From: Opitutaceae bacterium
Lineage (GTDB): Bacteria > Verrucomicrobiota > Verrucomicrobiae > Opitutales > Opitutaceae
Length of the DNA stretch: 16,182 nucleotides
Direction: 5' to 3'
Assembly (NCBI GenBank): GCA_031266495.1
Contig: JAISAX010000900.1
Coordinates: 1 to 16,182, forward strand
Shown here: positions 1 to 7,325 of the stretch, in pieces
Layout of the letters: every line of letters begins with the position of its first letter
Position numbering within the stretch: position 1 is the stretch's first letter
Made by a program: the position numbers and the translations under genes
The notes under the pieces: generated by a model
What the model was told of the DNA's origin: nothing
Database searches by the model: none
What the model saw: the letters and a program-made list of their open reading frames with translations, nothing else

Positions 1-24
1 AGGGATTCCGGGATGATTTTTGAG

Positions 25-38
25 GTAACCGAGGTTAC
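25..38. repeat. Short perfect inverted repeat (GTAACC-GA-GGTTAC)
   Basis: The arms GTAACC and GGTTAC flank a 2-base centre. A second mini-hairpin, AGCC-GA-GGCT, follows at about 41-50 and shares the CCGAGG core; on the + strand it runs into TTTTT. The pair lies beyond the 3' end of the GH39-like gene. It could be a weak terminator for a rightward transcript or an operator for something left of the window. The stems are too short to decide. Confidence 0.3.
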
Positions 39-114
39 GCAGCCGAGGCTTTTTGAAGGCGGACCGGCTGCCTGCGTAATGTCAGTTACTGGATTGAGCA
101 TGGGGTGGCAGCAA

Positions 115-1803
115 TCAGGGATGGGGCATGAGGTATTCCGGCATCGGGCCGAGTTTCCATTTCCATGCGCGTCCTCCGGGAATAATTACAGGAGTTTCCT
201 GGCCGCGCCAGTCGCGGCGGAGGTAGCGACCGGCGGGCAATTGAACGGCCACGGCGCGGGGTTCATTGAAAACCGTCCAGCCGGCGATCATGGTGCCGGA
301 TTCGCCGGAGGCGGACTTGTATTCAAAAATCTTTACATCGTCATTTTCCACGTGCGCCTTGCGCCACGGACGGTTTCCCAGGGTGGCGGAGAGCGTGGCC
401 GCCGTCACATACGACGGTTTGGGCTGGTAGTCGGCGGTGATGAGTCCGAAGTGGTGCTCCTTGTTTTCGGGGTTGTTGCCGTCGTCCTGAAAATCGTACC
501 AGAAGACGGCCCTGGCCGTGGCATGGCGGCGGGCGAGCAGGTACGTGCGGGCAAACCAGGCGGCTTGCGTCAGTTCGGGATTGGCGAATGTGACGGGAGA
601 GGTGAACCAGCCGATTTCGGTGACCCAGAGTCCGAGTGGTTTTCCGTTCGTGCGCCGGTTGTGGTTGATGAAGTTTTGCAGGTGGGGCCAGACAACCGGA
701 ATGCTGACACGGGGAAGCGGTGAATTGTTTGCCGGATACCCGGTGTCGGGATTGTTGCCAGGCGCCATGTAAGGATGGATACTGAAGGCGTCCTGGTAAT
801 CGAGGCCTCCGTTGTCACGGATTCCCGTGATGTATTGGGCGCCGGGGCCGCCGCCCGCACCGCCGCCGCCGCAGGAAATCACCGTGGCTTCCGGATCGAT
901 GGACTTGATTTCCGGATACACCTCCTTGAGAAGCGCGGTGTAGGTCTCCGGCGAGGCTTTTCCCCAGGAGTGCGGTTCGTTCCAGAGTTCCCAGTCTTTG
1001 ACGCGGGGTTGGTAACGGGTCACCATTTCGCGGGCATACCGGACGAACAGGGCGCGGGCTTCCGGCGATTCGGGAAATCCTTTGCCGCCGGCAAACGCGG
1101 ACGGATACGTTTTCCCGTTGCCATAGGCGAGGACGAGGAGCGGACGCAGGCCGAGCGTGGACGCGGTCTTGATGTACGCATCGGCGGATTCGGGGAACAC
1201 AAACTCGCCAGGTTTTTTTTCGATGCTGTCCCAATAAACTTCATCACGGATACGCGAGAATCCGGCGAGCCGGACCAGTTCGAGCGAGCGGGGGATCGTT
1301 CCCTTTTTGTGGCCGAAATGCGTGCAGACTCCCCAGTCGTCCGGCGGAGTCGTGTTTGCCTTGCGGGGCAGGATGGCCGCAAGGCGGGTGCTTGTCGTGA
1401 CCAGGACAGTGCCGTCCGGGGTGATGGCCGAGAGTTCGAGCTGATACAGGCCTGGCGTGGGCAGCGTTATCTCCAGGGGCGCGCGAAGGGGCGCCGGTCC
1501 GGTGGACGGCGGCAGCGCGAGCGTACGGTTGTAGTCGTGTGGCGATGACGGATCAAAATCCAGGCCGAATTGATAATGGCGAAGGCGGCAACGCAAGCGC
1601 GAGGGGCGCGCATCGTCGCTCTCGGATATGAAAATCCGGATACCGATGGACCGGCGAACTCCGGCGGGGGCGATGAGAGCGTCTTGCGGGTTTTCAATCC
1701 CGATTGCGGGCGCGCCTTGCAGCGGGGTGGTAATGCTGGATACAATACCGAATGCGGGGGAAAGGATCGATACGAGGAAGAATCGTGTGGCCGCGGGATG
1801 CAT
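115..1803 (-). CDS. Secreted GH-A clan glycoside hydrolase (GH39/GH5-like)
   Basis: A 562-residue probable glycan hydrolase. The first in-frame ATG (1801-1803) is chosen; a TTG four codons upstream is the alternative. The N-terminus (HPAATRFFLVSILSPAFG) looks like a signal peptide, so an exported enzyme is inferred. Residues ~35-145 look like a beta-rich accessory domain. A TIM-barrel follows from WGVCTHFG (~157). ELWNEPH places the probable acid/base at Glu276 and LWVTEIGW the probable nucleophile at Glu396, the spacing expected of retaining clan GH-A enzymes such as GH39 and GH5. The TEIGW and VFWYDFQDDG strings recall beta-xylosidase-like proteins, but the substrate cannot be read from sequence. 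It is the last gene of locus A, 58 bp after the alpha/beta hydrolase gene, with a C-rich tract in the leader. No Shine-Dalgarno is visible. Confidence 0.85.
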   Translation of the reverse strand: MHPAATRFFLVSILSPAFGIVSSITTPLQGAPAIGIENPQDALIAPAGVRRSIGIRIFISESDDARPSRLRCRLRHYQFGLDFDPSSPHDYNRTLALPPSTGPAPLRAPLEITLPTPGLYQLELSAITPDGTVLVTTSTRLAAILPRKANTTPPDDWGVCTHFGHKKGTIPRSLELVRLAGFSRIRDEVYWDSIEKKPGEFVFPESADAYIKTASTLGLRPLLVLAYGNGKTYPSAFAGGKGFPESPEARALFVRYAREMVTRYQPRVKDWELWNEPHSWGKASPETYTALLKEVYPEIKSIDPEATVISCGGGGAGGGPGAQYITGIRDNGGLDYQDAFSIHPYMAPGNNPDTGYPANNSPLPRVSIPVVWPHLQNFINHNRRTNGKPLGLWVTEIGWFTSPVTFANPELTQAAWFARTYLLARRHATARAVFWYDFQDDGNNPENKEHHFGLITADYQPKPSYVTAATLSATLGNRPWRKAHVENDDVKIFEYKSASGESGTMIAGWTVFNEPRAVAVQLPAGRYLRRDWRGQETPVIIPGGRAWKWKLGPMPEYLMPHP

Positions 1804-1836
1804 GGCGTTCGTCAAGAATGCATATTTCGTGGAGAA

Positions 1837-1858
1837 GGGGGGGGGAGGGGGGGGAGGG
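1837..1858. repeat. Poly-G tract (G9-A-G8-A-G3)
   Basis: It fills most of the gap between the alpha/beta hydrolase stop and the GH39-like start, about 33 nt upstream of that ATG. In the leftward mRNA it is C-rich and G-poor. Long mononucleotide runs are slippage-prone, and the + strand fits a G-quadruplex pattern. Confidence 0.9.
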
Positions 1859-1861
1859 CGT

Positions 1862-2776
1862 TCAGTTTCGGAGGGTGCGTTTGATGAAGCCGGGGATGAG
1901 CGTCCACGCGGCGTTCTGCACGGCGATGTGGTCGTGTCCGCCGATTTCGTAAAATTCGACGGCGTGGCCGAGGTTGCGAAGGCTGGTCGCGAAGAGGGCG
2001 TTTTCCTCGACGCGGTTTTTGATTTCGAGATTACGGTCGCCGACTATCAGGCAGACGGGCGGGAGTTTTTTTTGCGCCGCGTGCCAAAGCGGCGCGTATT
2101 CATCGACCATGACACGCAATTCCGGTCCCGTGTCACCGTGGATTTTTTTGACGAGAAAGTGCGTGCTGGCTTGTCCGCTGACGGGAATGAGGCCGGCAAG
2201 GTCGGACGGCGCAAGGCCATGCGGGGCAAGCCAGCGCGGGTCCATGCCAACCATGGCGGCGAGCCAGCCGCCGGCGGAGTGTCCGGCGAGGAAAATTTTT
2301 TTAGGGTCGCCGCCGCGTTCGGCAATGTGGCGCAGGGTCCAGGCGGTGGCGGCGGCGGCGTCCTCAAGGATTTGGTCGGGCGTGGCCGCGGGAGAGAGGC
2401 GGTAACCGGCGCACGCGATGGCAAGGTTTTTGTTCCGGAGTTGGGCGGGGATGTTGCGGGTTCCGCCGCCGGTGAGTCCGCCCCCCCAGAGCCAGATGAG
2501 CGTCGGGTAGCCGGGGCGGTTGGTCGGGTAATGAAGGTTGAGTTGACAACGGGCGCGCTGGTAATCGTCGGCTTTGGCGGTGGCCGCTCCTTCATGGTAG
2601 GGCAAACCGTTTTCGGCCTTGTAGATGGCGGCGGGTGCCGGGGCCGGAACAGGCGTGGCTGGCGTCTGTGCGCGGATTCTGGATACAGCGGGATGGACTG
2701 AAAGCGCCAGGAGCATCAGGTATGGCAAGAGCGCCTGGCGCGGCGGACGGGCGGCGGGGAGTCGGGAATGGTTCAT
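1862..2776 (-). CDS. Secreted alpha/beta hydrolase (carboxylesterase/BD-FAE-like)
   Basis: A 304-residue alpha/beta hydrolase, probably an exported esterase. The ATG at 2774-2776 is preferred over the open frame extending to 2854, because the residues after it (NHSRLPAARPPRQALLPYLM and on to RIRAQ) form a good signal peptide, while the upstream stretch is encoded by a G/C-run tract. LIWLWGGGLTGG (~93-104) corresponds to the oxyanion-hole HGGG region, with Trp replacing His. The nucleophile elbow GHSAGG gives Ser167; Asp247 (VGDRNLE) and His281 or His283 (GGHDHIA) complete the likely triad. Enzymes of this type often remove acetyl or feruloyl groups from plant polysaccharides. Lying between a pseudopilin and a GH39-like gene, it plausibly acts as an accessory debranching esterase; the substrate is unknown. 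Confidence 0.88.
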   Translation of the reverse strand: MNHSRLPAARPPRQALLPYLMLLALSVHPAVSRIRAQTPATPVPAPAPAAIYKAENGLPYHEGAATAKADDYQRARCQLNLHYPTNRPGYPTLIWLWGGGLTGGGTRNIPAQLRNKNLAIACAGYRLSPAATPDQILEDAAAATAWTLRHIAERGGDPKKIFLAGHSAGGWLAAMVGMDPRWLAPHGLAPSDLAGLIPVSGQASTHFLVKKIHGDTGPELRVMVDEYAPLWHAAQKKLPPVCLIVGDRNLEIKNRVEENALFATSLRNLGHAVEFYEIGGHDHIAVQNAAWTLIPGFIKRTLRN

Positions 2777-2800
2777 TCCGGGAAAAGATGTTTGTTCGCG

Positions 2801-2830
2801 TGAGGAGGGGAGGGAGGGGGGGAGGGGAGG
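2801..2830. repeat. G-rich tract with G7/G4/G3 runs
   Basis: Runs of 3-7 G separated by single A residues lie between the pseudopilin stop and the alpha/beta hydrolase start, about 25 nt upstream of that ATG. This is a textbook G-quadruplex pattern on the + strand. The leftward transcript would be C-rich and nearly G-free, as in Rho-loading sites. Confidence 0.85.
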
Positions 2831-2872
2831 TTTCGCGCAGATGGCGAGCGGCAAGGTCAGGTTTGTTCCGGT

Positions 2873-3646
2873 TCAGTATTGTTCCAGTGTCCCGAAGATC
2901 CACGCCTGGCTTCCGACGAGCGGGGCTTTTTTTATCCAGCGGACGCTGCCGGCCCAGGAGGCGGCGTTGAAGCCTTCGTTGTCGTGCGGAGCCGGCAAAC
3001 TTGTGATGCCCGCCGAAACCTGGTCTGCTACCCACCAGTAGTTGATATCCCATGCGATGACGCGGCGCGGCGGGGTGTTTTCATCGGTGTAATCGGACGC
3101 TGCTTCAGCGGATCCTGCCGGTCTCGTCGCATATTGGTTGAGGATATAGCCCGCCAGCAGGACGCCGCTTGGCGCGGTGGCCTTGTCCCAGTGCGGGATT
3201 TCATTTCCGCGAAAATCCGGGCACATGAAAATCGAGGGAGGGTGCGTCATGCTTGCGGGGTTGTCGTACAGGGGTTGAAGGCCGACGTAGGGGAGGAGTT
3301 GATAAAAAATGTCGGGAGCGCCGTTGGCCCGGAGAATGAAGCGTCCGTCGCGTTGCGGCGAGTAGGGCATTTTGCCTTTGTTGTCGTTGCGATACATGAT
3401 GCAGGCGGTGGCAACCTGCCGGAGGTTGGAGGCGCAGACGGCGCGTTTCGCGGTTTTGCGTACTTTCCCAACAGTGGGAATAATGATGGCGGCAAGGATG
3501 CCAATAATGGCGATGACCGTGAGGAGTTCGACGAGTGTGAAGCCGCGCCAGGCGCGGGAGGCGCGGCTGATTTTCGATTTTCGATTCCCGATTTTCGATT
3601 GGGCGCTGCCGCGCCGTTGAGGTGTGAATGCGCGTTCAGGTTTCAT
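2873..3646 (-). CDS. Type II secretion-like pseudopilin, locus A
   Basis: A 257-residue prepilin-type protein. RGFTLVELL followed by a hydrophobic helix ([17 protein letters not shown]) is the class III signal. A prepilin peptidase would cut after Gly35, leaving Phe36 as +1 and Glu40 as the conserved +5 Glu. The rest is a pseudopilin-like globular domain common in Verrucomicrobia and Planctomycetes. Near the C-terminus [18 protein letters not shown] resembles the H-X9-DG signature, but with one extra residue and Ala in place of Asp. The 35-residue leader is long and partly encoded by a 7-bp tandem repeat and a hairpin. The start is the ATG at 3644-3646, 39 bp after the DNRLRE gene, so co-transcription is likely. 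A role in displaying or exporting the neighbouring enzymes is inference. Confidence 0.9.
   Translation of the reverse strand: MKPERAFTPQRRGSAQSKIGNRKSKISRASRAWRGFTLVELLTVIAIIGILAAIIIPTVGKVRKTAKRAVCASNLRQVATACIMYRNDNKGKMPYSPQRDGRFILRANGAPDIFYQLLPYVGLQPLYDNPASMTHPPSIFMCPDFRGNEIPHWDKATAPSGVLLAGYILNQYATRPAGSAEAASDYTDENTPPRRVIAWDINYWWVADQVSAGITSLPAPHDNEGFNAASWAGSVRWIKKAPLVGSQAWIFGTLEQY
3541..3568 (-). repeat. Inverted repeat in pseudopilin leader (9-bp arms)
   Basis: AGCCGCGCC pairs with GGCGCGGCT across a 10-base loop. It abuts the heptad repeat and encodes the end of the leader just before the prepilin cleavage site. In mRNA it would form a GC-rich hairpin about 80-105 nt into the coding region. 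Confidence 0.7.
3569..3603 (-). repeat. 7-bp tandem repeat (GATTTTC-type, 5 units) inside coding sequence
   Basis: Read on the + strand, the five consecutive heptads are GATTTTC, GATTTTC, GATTCCC, GATTTTC and GATTGGG. On the coding strand they give the leader peptide stretch [12 protein letters not shown]. The unit is not a multiple of three, so gain or loss of one copy would shift the frame between the start codon and the FTLVELL motif. Confidence 0.85.
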
Positions 3647-3685
3647 GGTGATGCGGTGTCGGGTGGTGTTGCGTGCGGTTTTTTT

Positions 3686-3726
3686 TCAGCGGTGGTGGCG
3701 GTGGCGGTGGCGGCGGCGGCGGCGAA
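3686..3726. repeat. GGTGGC/GGC trinucleotide-type repeat
   Basis: A run of GGTGGC hexamers passing into GGC triplets encodes the Arg/His-rich tail of the PEP-CTERM protein. Because the units are multiples of three, copy changes would lengthen or shorten the tail without a frameshift. Confidence 0.7.
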
Positions 3727-4486
3727 GGATGCCGATGGCGGCGAGAATCGCGACGCCGGCGAACAGCGCGGCAGTCGTCGCCGGTTCAGGGATCATCGTG
3801 TATTCAATCAGGAGTGTGGCGTTGGCACTGCTGGTCAGGTTGCTGTTCGAGTCCGTCATGGATTTGAACCAGATGAGGTGGCGGTTGGTGAAGGTGTCCT
3901 CGTCAGCGGTCTTGATGAGGAGATTGAGCACCGAGCCGTTTTCCAGCGCGTTTTTGACAATGGAATTCAGCCCGTCGCCGCTGAAGGAATCTGGTGTGTA
4001 GATTGCCGTCTTGGTGCCGAGGTCGGCGGACGCGAGGACGATGCTGTCATAATCGCCACCGCCACCTGCGGTTGTCCAGTCGTCCGAGGCGTTGGATTTG
4101 TTCCAGGTCGCGGACTCGTTGAAAGAGGTGGTCAGTTCGTGGACGTTAAACGTCACGGTTGCGGACTCGGAGGAGCTATCCACATTGGCGCGGATGATGA
4201 CCAGCGAGACCGAGGCGAAGGTGGCGTTTTCAGGCAGGGAGATTTCCGAGAAATCAAAACGGAGCAGGGCGCGGGCGTTGCCGCCTTCCGAGATTTGGCC
4301 AACTGCGTTGGAGGCGTTCGCGCTGGACTGGTTTTTGTTGTCGGAGCGGATCCATGCGTCGGCGGAAACGCTGACGGAAATGGGGTCGTTCGCTGCGGCG
4401 GCTGCGAATACGGGAAGGGCGACGAGAATCGCGACGATGCCAGGCAAGATGGACCGGATGTGCTGGTATGTGAGTTTGTGTTTCAT
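3686..4486 (-). CDS. DNRLRE-domain PEP-CTERM surface protein, locus A
   Basis: A 266-residue exported protein. The ATG at 4484-4486 gives a clean signal peptide (MKHKLTYQHI, then SILPGIVAILVALPVFAAAA); the frame is open further upstream but lacks protein-like character. Residues ~35-225 form a DNRLRE-type beta-sandwich: SADAWIRSDN, LLRFDFSEI, and FNESATWNKS, which resembles the SATW-type motif of this family. DNRLRE domains are related to carbohydrate-binding modules. The C-terminus has IPEPATT, a hydrophobic helix and a basic tail, the tripartite PEP-CTERM signal recognised by exosortase; no exosortase gene is in the window. The tail is unusually long and Arg/His-rich (RRRRRHRHRHHR). It is the first gene of locus A, with a candidate promoter and palindrome upstream. 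It is a paralogue of the protein at 9748-10569. Confidence 0.88.
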   Translation of the reverse strand: MKHKLTYQHIRSILPGIVAILVALPVFAAAAANDPISVSVSADAWIRSDNKNQSSANASNAVGQISEGGNARALLRFDFSEISLPENATFASVSLVIIRANVDSSSESATVTFNVHELTTSFNESATWNKSNASDDWTTAGGGGDYDSIVLASADLGTKTAIYTPDSFSGDGLNSIVKNALENGSVLNLLIKTADEDTFTNRHLIWFKSMTDSNSNLTSSANATLLIEYTMIPEPATTAALFAGVAILAAIGILRRRRRHRHRHHR

Positions 4487-4558
4487 GGTGGTTTTCGGAG
4501 TGATGCGGGTGTTGCGGGCGTTGCAGGTGATGCGAGTGATTTGAATAGTAACGCGTGC

Positions 4559-4588
4559 ATAAAAACGACTGTTGATGGAGAAAGACAA
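4559..4588 (-). promoter_or_regulatory. Candidate sigma70-type promoter for locus A
   Basis: On the minus strand, TTGTCT (4583-4588) and TTTTAT (4559-4564) resemble -35 and -10 boxes with an 18-base spacer. The predicted leader to the ATG at 4486 is about 65 nt. Each box matches consensus at 4 of 6 positions, so this is tentative; the palindrome 10 bp upstream of the -35 adds weight. Confidence 0.4.
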
Positions 4589-4598
4589 GGGCATCGGA

Positions 4599-4614
4599 AT
4601 CTAACACGTTAGAT
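4599..4614. promoter_or_regulatory. Palindromic operator candidate (ATCTAAC-AC-GTTAGAT)
   Basis: Perfect 7-bp arms flank a 2-base centre, ten bases upstream of the candidate -35 box of locus A. Dyads of this size are typical of dimeric helix-turn-helix regulators such as LacI or GntR types. The regulator is unknown, and the site does not resemble the direct-repeat operator of locus B. Confidence 0.5.
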
Positions 4615-4620
4615 GAAGCG

Positions 4621-4710
4621 CCTTCCTCTCCGATTTTTTCGCCTCCCCCCTCCCCCCCCTCTTCTCTCATTCTCTCCTCTCTTTCACACACACACTCTCT
4701 CTCTCCTCCT
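4621..4710. repeat. Polypyrimidine tract with C6/C8 runs and CA/CT microsatellites
   Basis: About 90 bases almost purely of C and T on the + strand, including C6-T-C8 (4645-4659), a CA repeat and a CT repeat. Of the tracts in this window it alone has C rather than G on the + strand. Such tracts can form triplex DNA or melt easily; whether it has a function is unknown. Confidence 0.85.
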
Positions 4711-4788
4711 GTATCCAGCAGTTGGAATCGCCAGGGAACGCCAAATAGGAACGGATCAATGAATGGATGTTACGCCGCCGGGAGTAGG

Positions 4789-4826
4789 CACAGGCCTCGA
4801 CTTTTCCTGGCGGAAAAGTGCCTGTG
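4789..4826 (+). promoter_or_regulatory. Stem-loop in the leader of the membrane protein gene
   Basis: Outer arms CACAGGC/GCCTGTG and inner arms ACTTTTCC/GGAAAAGT (tetraloop TGGC) stack with a 4-base bulge on one side. Two smaller hairpins follow: CCCAGG-GAG-CCTGGG (4889-4903) and GGTTG-N7-CAACC (4938-4954), the latter 7 bases before the ATG. This may be a structured 5' untranslated region. I could not match it to a known riboswitch class. Confidence 0.45.
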
Positions 4827-4961
4827 AAGGCGGACCGGTTCGGCAGAAAAAACCTGTCGTTGCGTCGACCCGCGTACCCTCAGTTACACCCAGGGAGCCT
4901 GGGCCGGATTTTGAGGCTTTCCTTTGGCGGCCAGCCTGGTTGTGTCGTGCAACCCTCCCAC

Positions 4962-7214
4962 ATGAATACCCGTACCGGTATCGATCACCTGTCGCCTGAA
5001 GAAATCCGCGCCGAAGTCGAGCGCGGCGGACGTTTTGTCTATTATCCGTATTGCATTTCGTTGCTCGTGGTGACGCTGCGACGTTCGAGCGGCGTGACCT
5101 TCGTGCCGGCCGGCCGCAGCAGCGTGATTCCCGGTCTGGGCTACGCGCTCATTTCCCTGCTCTTTGGCTGGTGGGGCCTTCCGTGGGGCCTGATCTACAC
5201 GCCGCAATGCCTCTGGCAAACGCTCATTACCGGAGGCGTCGATGTCACCGACGAGGTGCTCAACGCCATCGCGCCCGCTCCGCCGCCGCCGCTGCCCGGG
5301 GCATCGCAGCCGCCTTCGCAGCCGCAGGGACGCGGTGAGCAGAATCCGGATACGGAGCCGGTGTCTCCCCTGGAAGCGCACACACGCAAGGCCGCTGCGC
5401 ACGCGCGGCGACGTTTGGCCGGCTCGCCTGCGAAGCGCCTGGCGATCCTCGCCGGCGGGATGTTCGGCATCTGGGTTCTGGTCTGCGCGCTGATGAAAAA
5501 ACAGTTCGATGCGGTGGTGCTCTCGGGCTGGCCTGAAACCTACATCACGACGATCAACGGACAGCCGTTCGCACTTGCCCCCGATGCCGTCCACAAAATG
5601 ACGCTGCCCGCGGGCAAAACCGTGTTTACCGATCCGGCGGGCAACTCGCACGAAGTGGTGGCGACCACGCCGTTTCTGGCCGGGCCGTTCCCGCATCGCG
5701 TTGTTGTTATCAATCCCGACGCGCTTGCCGTCTGGTATCAGGAAAGCACGACATACAGCACGAAACCGGACAGGCGCGCAAATGCGGGCGAGGACGAAAC
5801 CGGCCGGCATTTCCGTTTGTTTGCCGGCGTCCGTTCGGAAGTCGCGCAACGTCCCAACTACATTTTCGAGGAGTTTCCCGCCACGCTGATGATGAATGAA
5901 AACACGACGAAGGTGCGCACACGCCTCGCGTTGCTTGAGCGCCATTCGCTGCCCGCTCGCCTGAACATTGTCGCCAGTGTCGGCACACGGGAGGAGACGA
6001 GACGTTACGCATTTGATCTCCTTCACGCGTTTCCGGACGACCGTTTCCTCCATTCGATGGCGTTGCATCATATGCCGGATGAGGAATTTTTCGCGGAGCT
6101 GAAGACACTGTGCGAAAAACGCCCCGTGCTGGTCGAGGCGCACCGGACATACCAGATACTTGGCGAGCGTCTGCATCCGGAGATCGACTTTGCCGCGGAG
6201 TACGAGGCATTGGCCGAGGCCAGTCCCGATGATGGCGCGCTCTGGTACCTGGCGGGGCGTGCAGCGCGCGGTACTGCGCTGCGGGCGGCCGCATTGTACA
6301 AAAAAGCGCTGGCCGTATCCAAACCGGAACGATGGGCGTGGATCGGTCTTGCCGCCAGTGCGCGTGACGACGTGCGTCCCGACGAAGTGCTTGAGTTGAT
6401 CGGCCAGGCACGCGCCGCCTTCGGCGAAAAGGCGCCCGTCGATACGGACATGGAGATCGGACTACGGAGGATTGCGAGCGACGCGCATCTCATGAAACGC
6501 GACTATCACGGCGCGCTTCGTGATGCCGAGGCCGTGCGCAAGATGATACCGCGGTCTTTCGCGTTTGAATCGCTGCGACAGGTTGCGGAGTTGCGGCGGC
6601 TGACGGCATCGGGCGAGGTGTCGGACGAATCGCTTCTGGACGGGTTGAAGAACGAACTGAAGAGCGAGGGCATTCCGGAGAAAAACATCGAAGGGCTGGA
6701 GGCATACCTTTTGCCCGCGCTGCTTTATGCCAGGGGCGACGAGGCGGCGGCGGCGGGAAAAATCCGGTCCGGCAACGACGGAGTTGAGGGAGAGGCGAGC
6801 GCGTATGCGGCCTTTCGCGAGGCCGTGGCGGAGCGCGATCACCGCAAGGCGGCCGCCGCGCTCGAAAAGCCCGATCTGGTCAACGCCCTCACCTTGCGGC
6901 TGCTCGCGCTCGGGGCGGGCGATGCCGAAGCGGCGGAGCGTCATCTGGGACAGGCTCTGGAGTATTTGCGTGCGGGCGGTGGTGACGAGCGTCGCATGGC
7001 CGGCTTTCTTGCGGGAGAGGTGACATTTGCCTCCGAAGACGTTTGCGGGAGCGGGGTCGATGTGGAGACGAAGCGTCTCGCGCTGGCGTCGCTTGCGTTG
7101 ACCGATCCGGCGCCGGCCAACCGCGTCCTGTATCGGAAAACCGCGGACACGCTGAACGGTTCTCCGGCGTTTCCGCATCTGCTGGTCAGGGAAGTGCTGG
7201 AGGGAATCGAATAA
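4962..7214 (+). CDS. Uncharacterised membrane protein with helical-repeat C-terminus
   Basis: A 750-residue protein of unknown function. The ATG at 4962-4964 begins NTRTGIDHLSPEEIRAEVE; the longer open frame upstream overlaps the hairpin leader and is not protein-like. Residues ~22-100 contain a conserved-looking module (FVYYPYCISLLVVTLRRS, then GWWGLPWGLIYT) with one or two membrane segments. A Pro-rich linker (~103-125) and a second membrane helix (~160-178, LAILAGGMFGIWVLVCAL) follow. Residues ~185-260 look like a small beta domain, and ~320-750 are Ala-rich helical hairpins resembling tetratricopeptide repeats (GALWYLAGRAARG, YHGALRDAEAVRKM). An inner-membrane protein with a large repeat domain for protein contacts is likely. 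It stands alone between the two cassettes on the opposite strand, so a functional link to them is not shown. Confidence 0.85.
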   Translation: MNTRTGIDHLSPEEIRAEVERGGRFVYYPYCISLLVVTLRRSSGVTFVPAGRSSVIPGLGYALISLLFGWWGLPWGLIYTPQCLWQTLITGGVDVTDEVLNAIAPAPPPPLPGASQPPSQPQGRGEQNPDTEPVSPLEAHTRKAAAHARRRLAGSPAKRLAILAGGMFGIWVLVCALMKKQFDAVVLSGWPETYITTINGQPFALAPDAVHKMTLPAGKTVFTDPAGNSHEVVATTPFLAGPFPHRVVVINPDALAVWYQESTTYSTKPDRRANAGEDETGRHFRLFAGVRSEVAQRPNYIFEEFPATLMMNENTTKVRTRLALLERHSLPARLNIVASVGTREETRRYAFDLLHAFPDDRFLHSMALHHMPDEEFFAELKTLCEKRPVLVEAHRTYQILGERLHPEIDFAAEYEALAEASPDDGALWYLAGRAARGTALRAAALYKKALAVSKPERWAWIGLAASARDDVRPDEVLELIGQARAAFGEKAPVDTDMEIGLRRIASDAHLMKRDYHGALRDAEAVRKMIPRSFAFESLRQVAELRRLTASGEVSDESLLDGLKNELKSEGIPEKNIEGLEAYLLPALLYARGDEAAAAGKIRSGNDGVEGEASAYAAFREAVAERDHRKAAAALEKPDLVNALTLRLLALGAGDAEAAERHLGQALEYLRAGGGDERRMAGFLAGEVTFASEDVCGSGVDVETKRLALASLALTDPAPANRVLYRKTADTLNGSPAFPHLLVREVLEGIE

Positions 7215-7307
7215 CTGTCGGGTTCAACTGGCATTCTCCTCGCAGGGGCGCACTTTGGTACTTCGACGTTTTCAGAGGAAACAGCAGAAGGGAAGAGTGG
7301 TGTGTGT

Positions 7308-7316
7308 GGGGGGGGG
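7308..7316. repeat. G9 tract preceded by TG repeat
   Basis: It lies in the 111-bp gap between the convergent ends of the membrane protein gene and the large GH gene. A (TG)n run passes directly into the G tract, the same arrangement as at 13088-13113. No intrinsic terminator is visible in this gap. Confidence 0.85.
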
Positions 7317-7325
7317 AGAGGACGA

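Larger units (their letters stand above)
4487..4961. other. Divergent intergenic region between locus A and the membrane protein gene
   Basis: This is a 475-bp stretch with no credible gene. From left to right it holds the leader of the DNRLRE gene with repeated GTGATGCG boxes (4500-4507, 4527-4534), a candidate leftward promoter (4559-4588), a 16-bp palindrome (4599-4614), a polypyrimidine/microsatellite tract (4621-4710), and a stretch with three hairpins (4789-4954) in the leader of the rightward gene. Confidence 0.7.

Noticed and set aside
3569..3603. The heptad repeat as a CRISPR array
   Set aside because: The units are 7 bp with no spacers, and no cas genes are present.
2879..4612. A 577-codon rightward open frame opposite the locus A pseudopilin and PEP-CTERM genes
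   Set aside because: It is a high-GC antisense shadow; the minus strand carries clear FTLVELL and PEPAT motifs.
4889..4903. Resemblance of CCCAGGGAGCCTGGG to the B12-box end of a cobalamin riboswitch
   Set aside because: The other conserved cobalamin elements are absent or far too divergent, and the spacing does not fit.
4884..6176. A 430-codon leftward open frame opposite the membrane protein gene
   Set aside because: It has no protein-like features; the rightward frame has consistent membrane helices and repeats.
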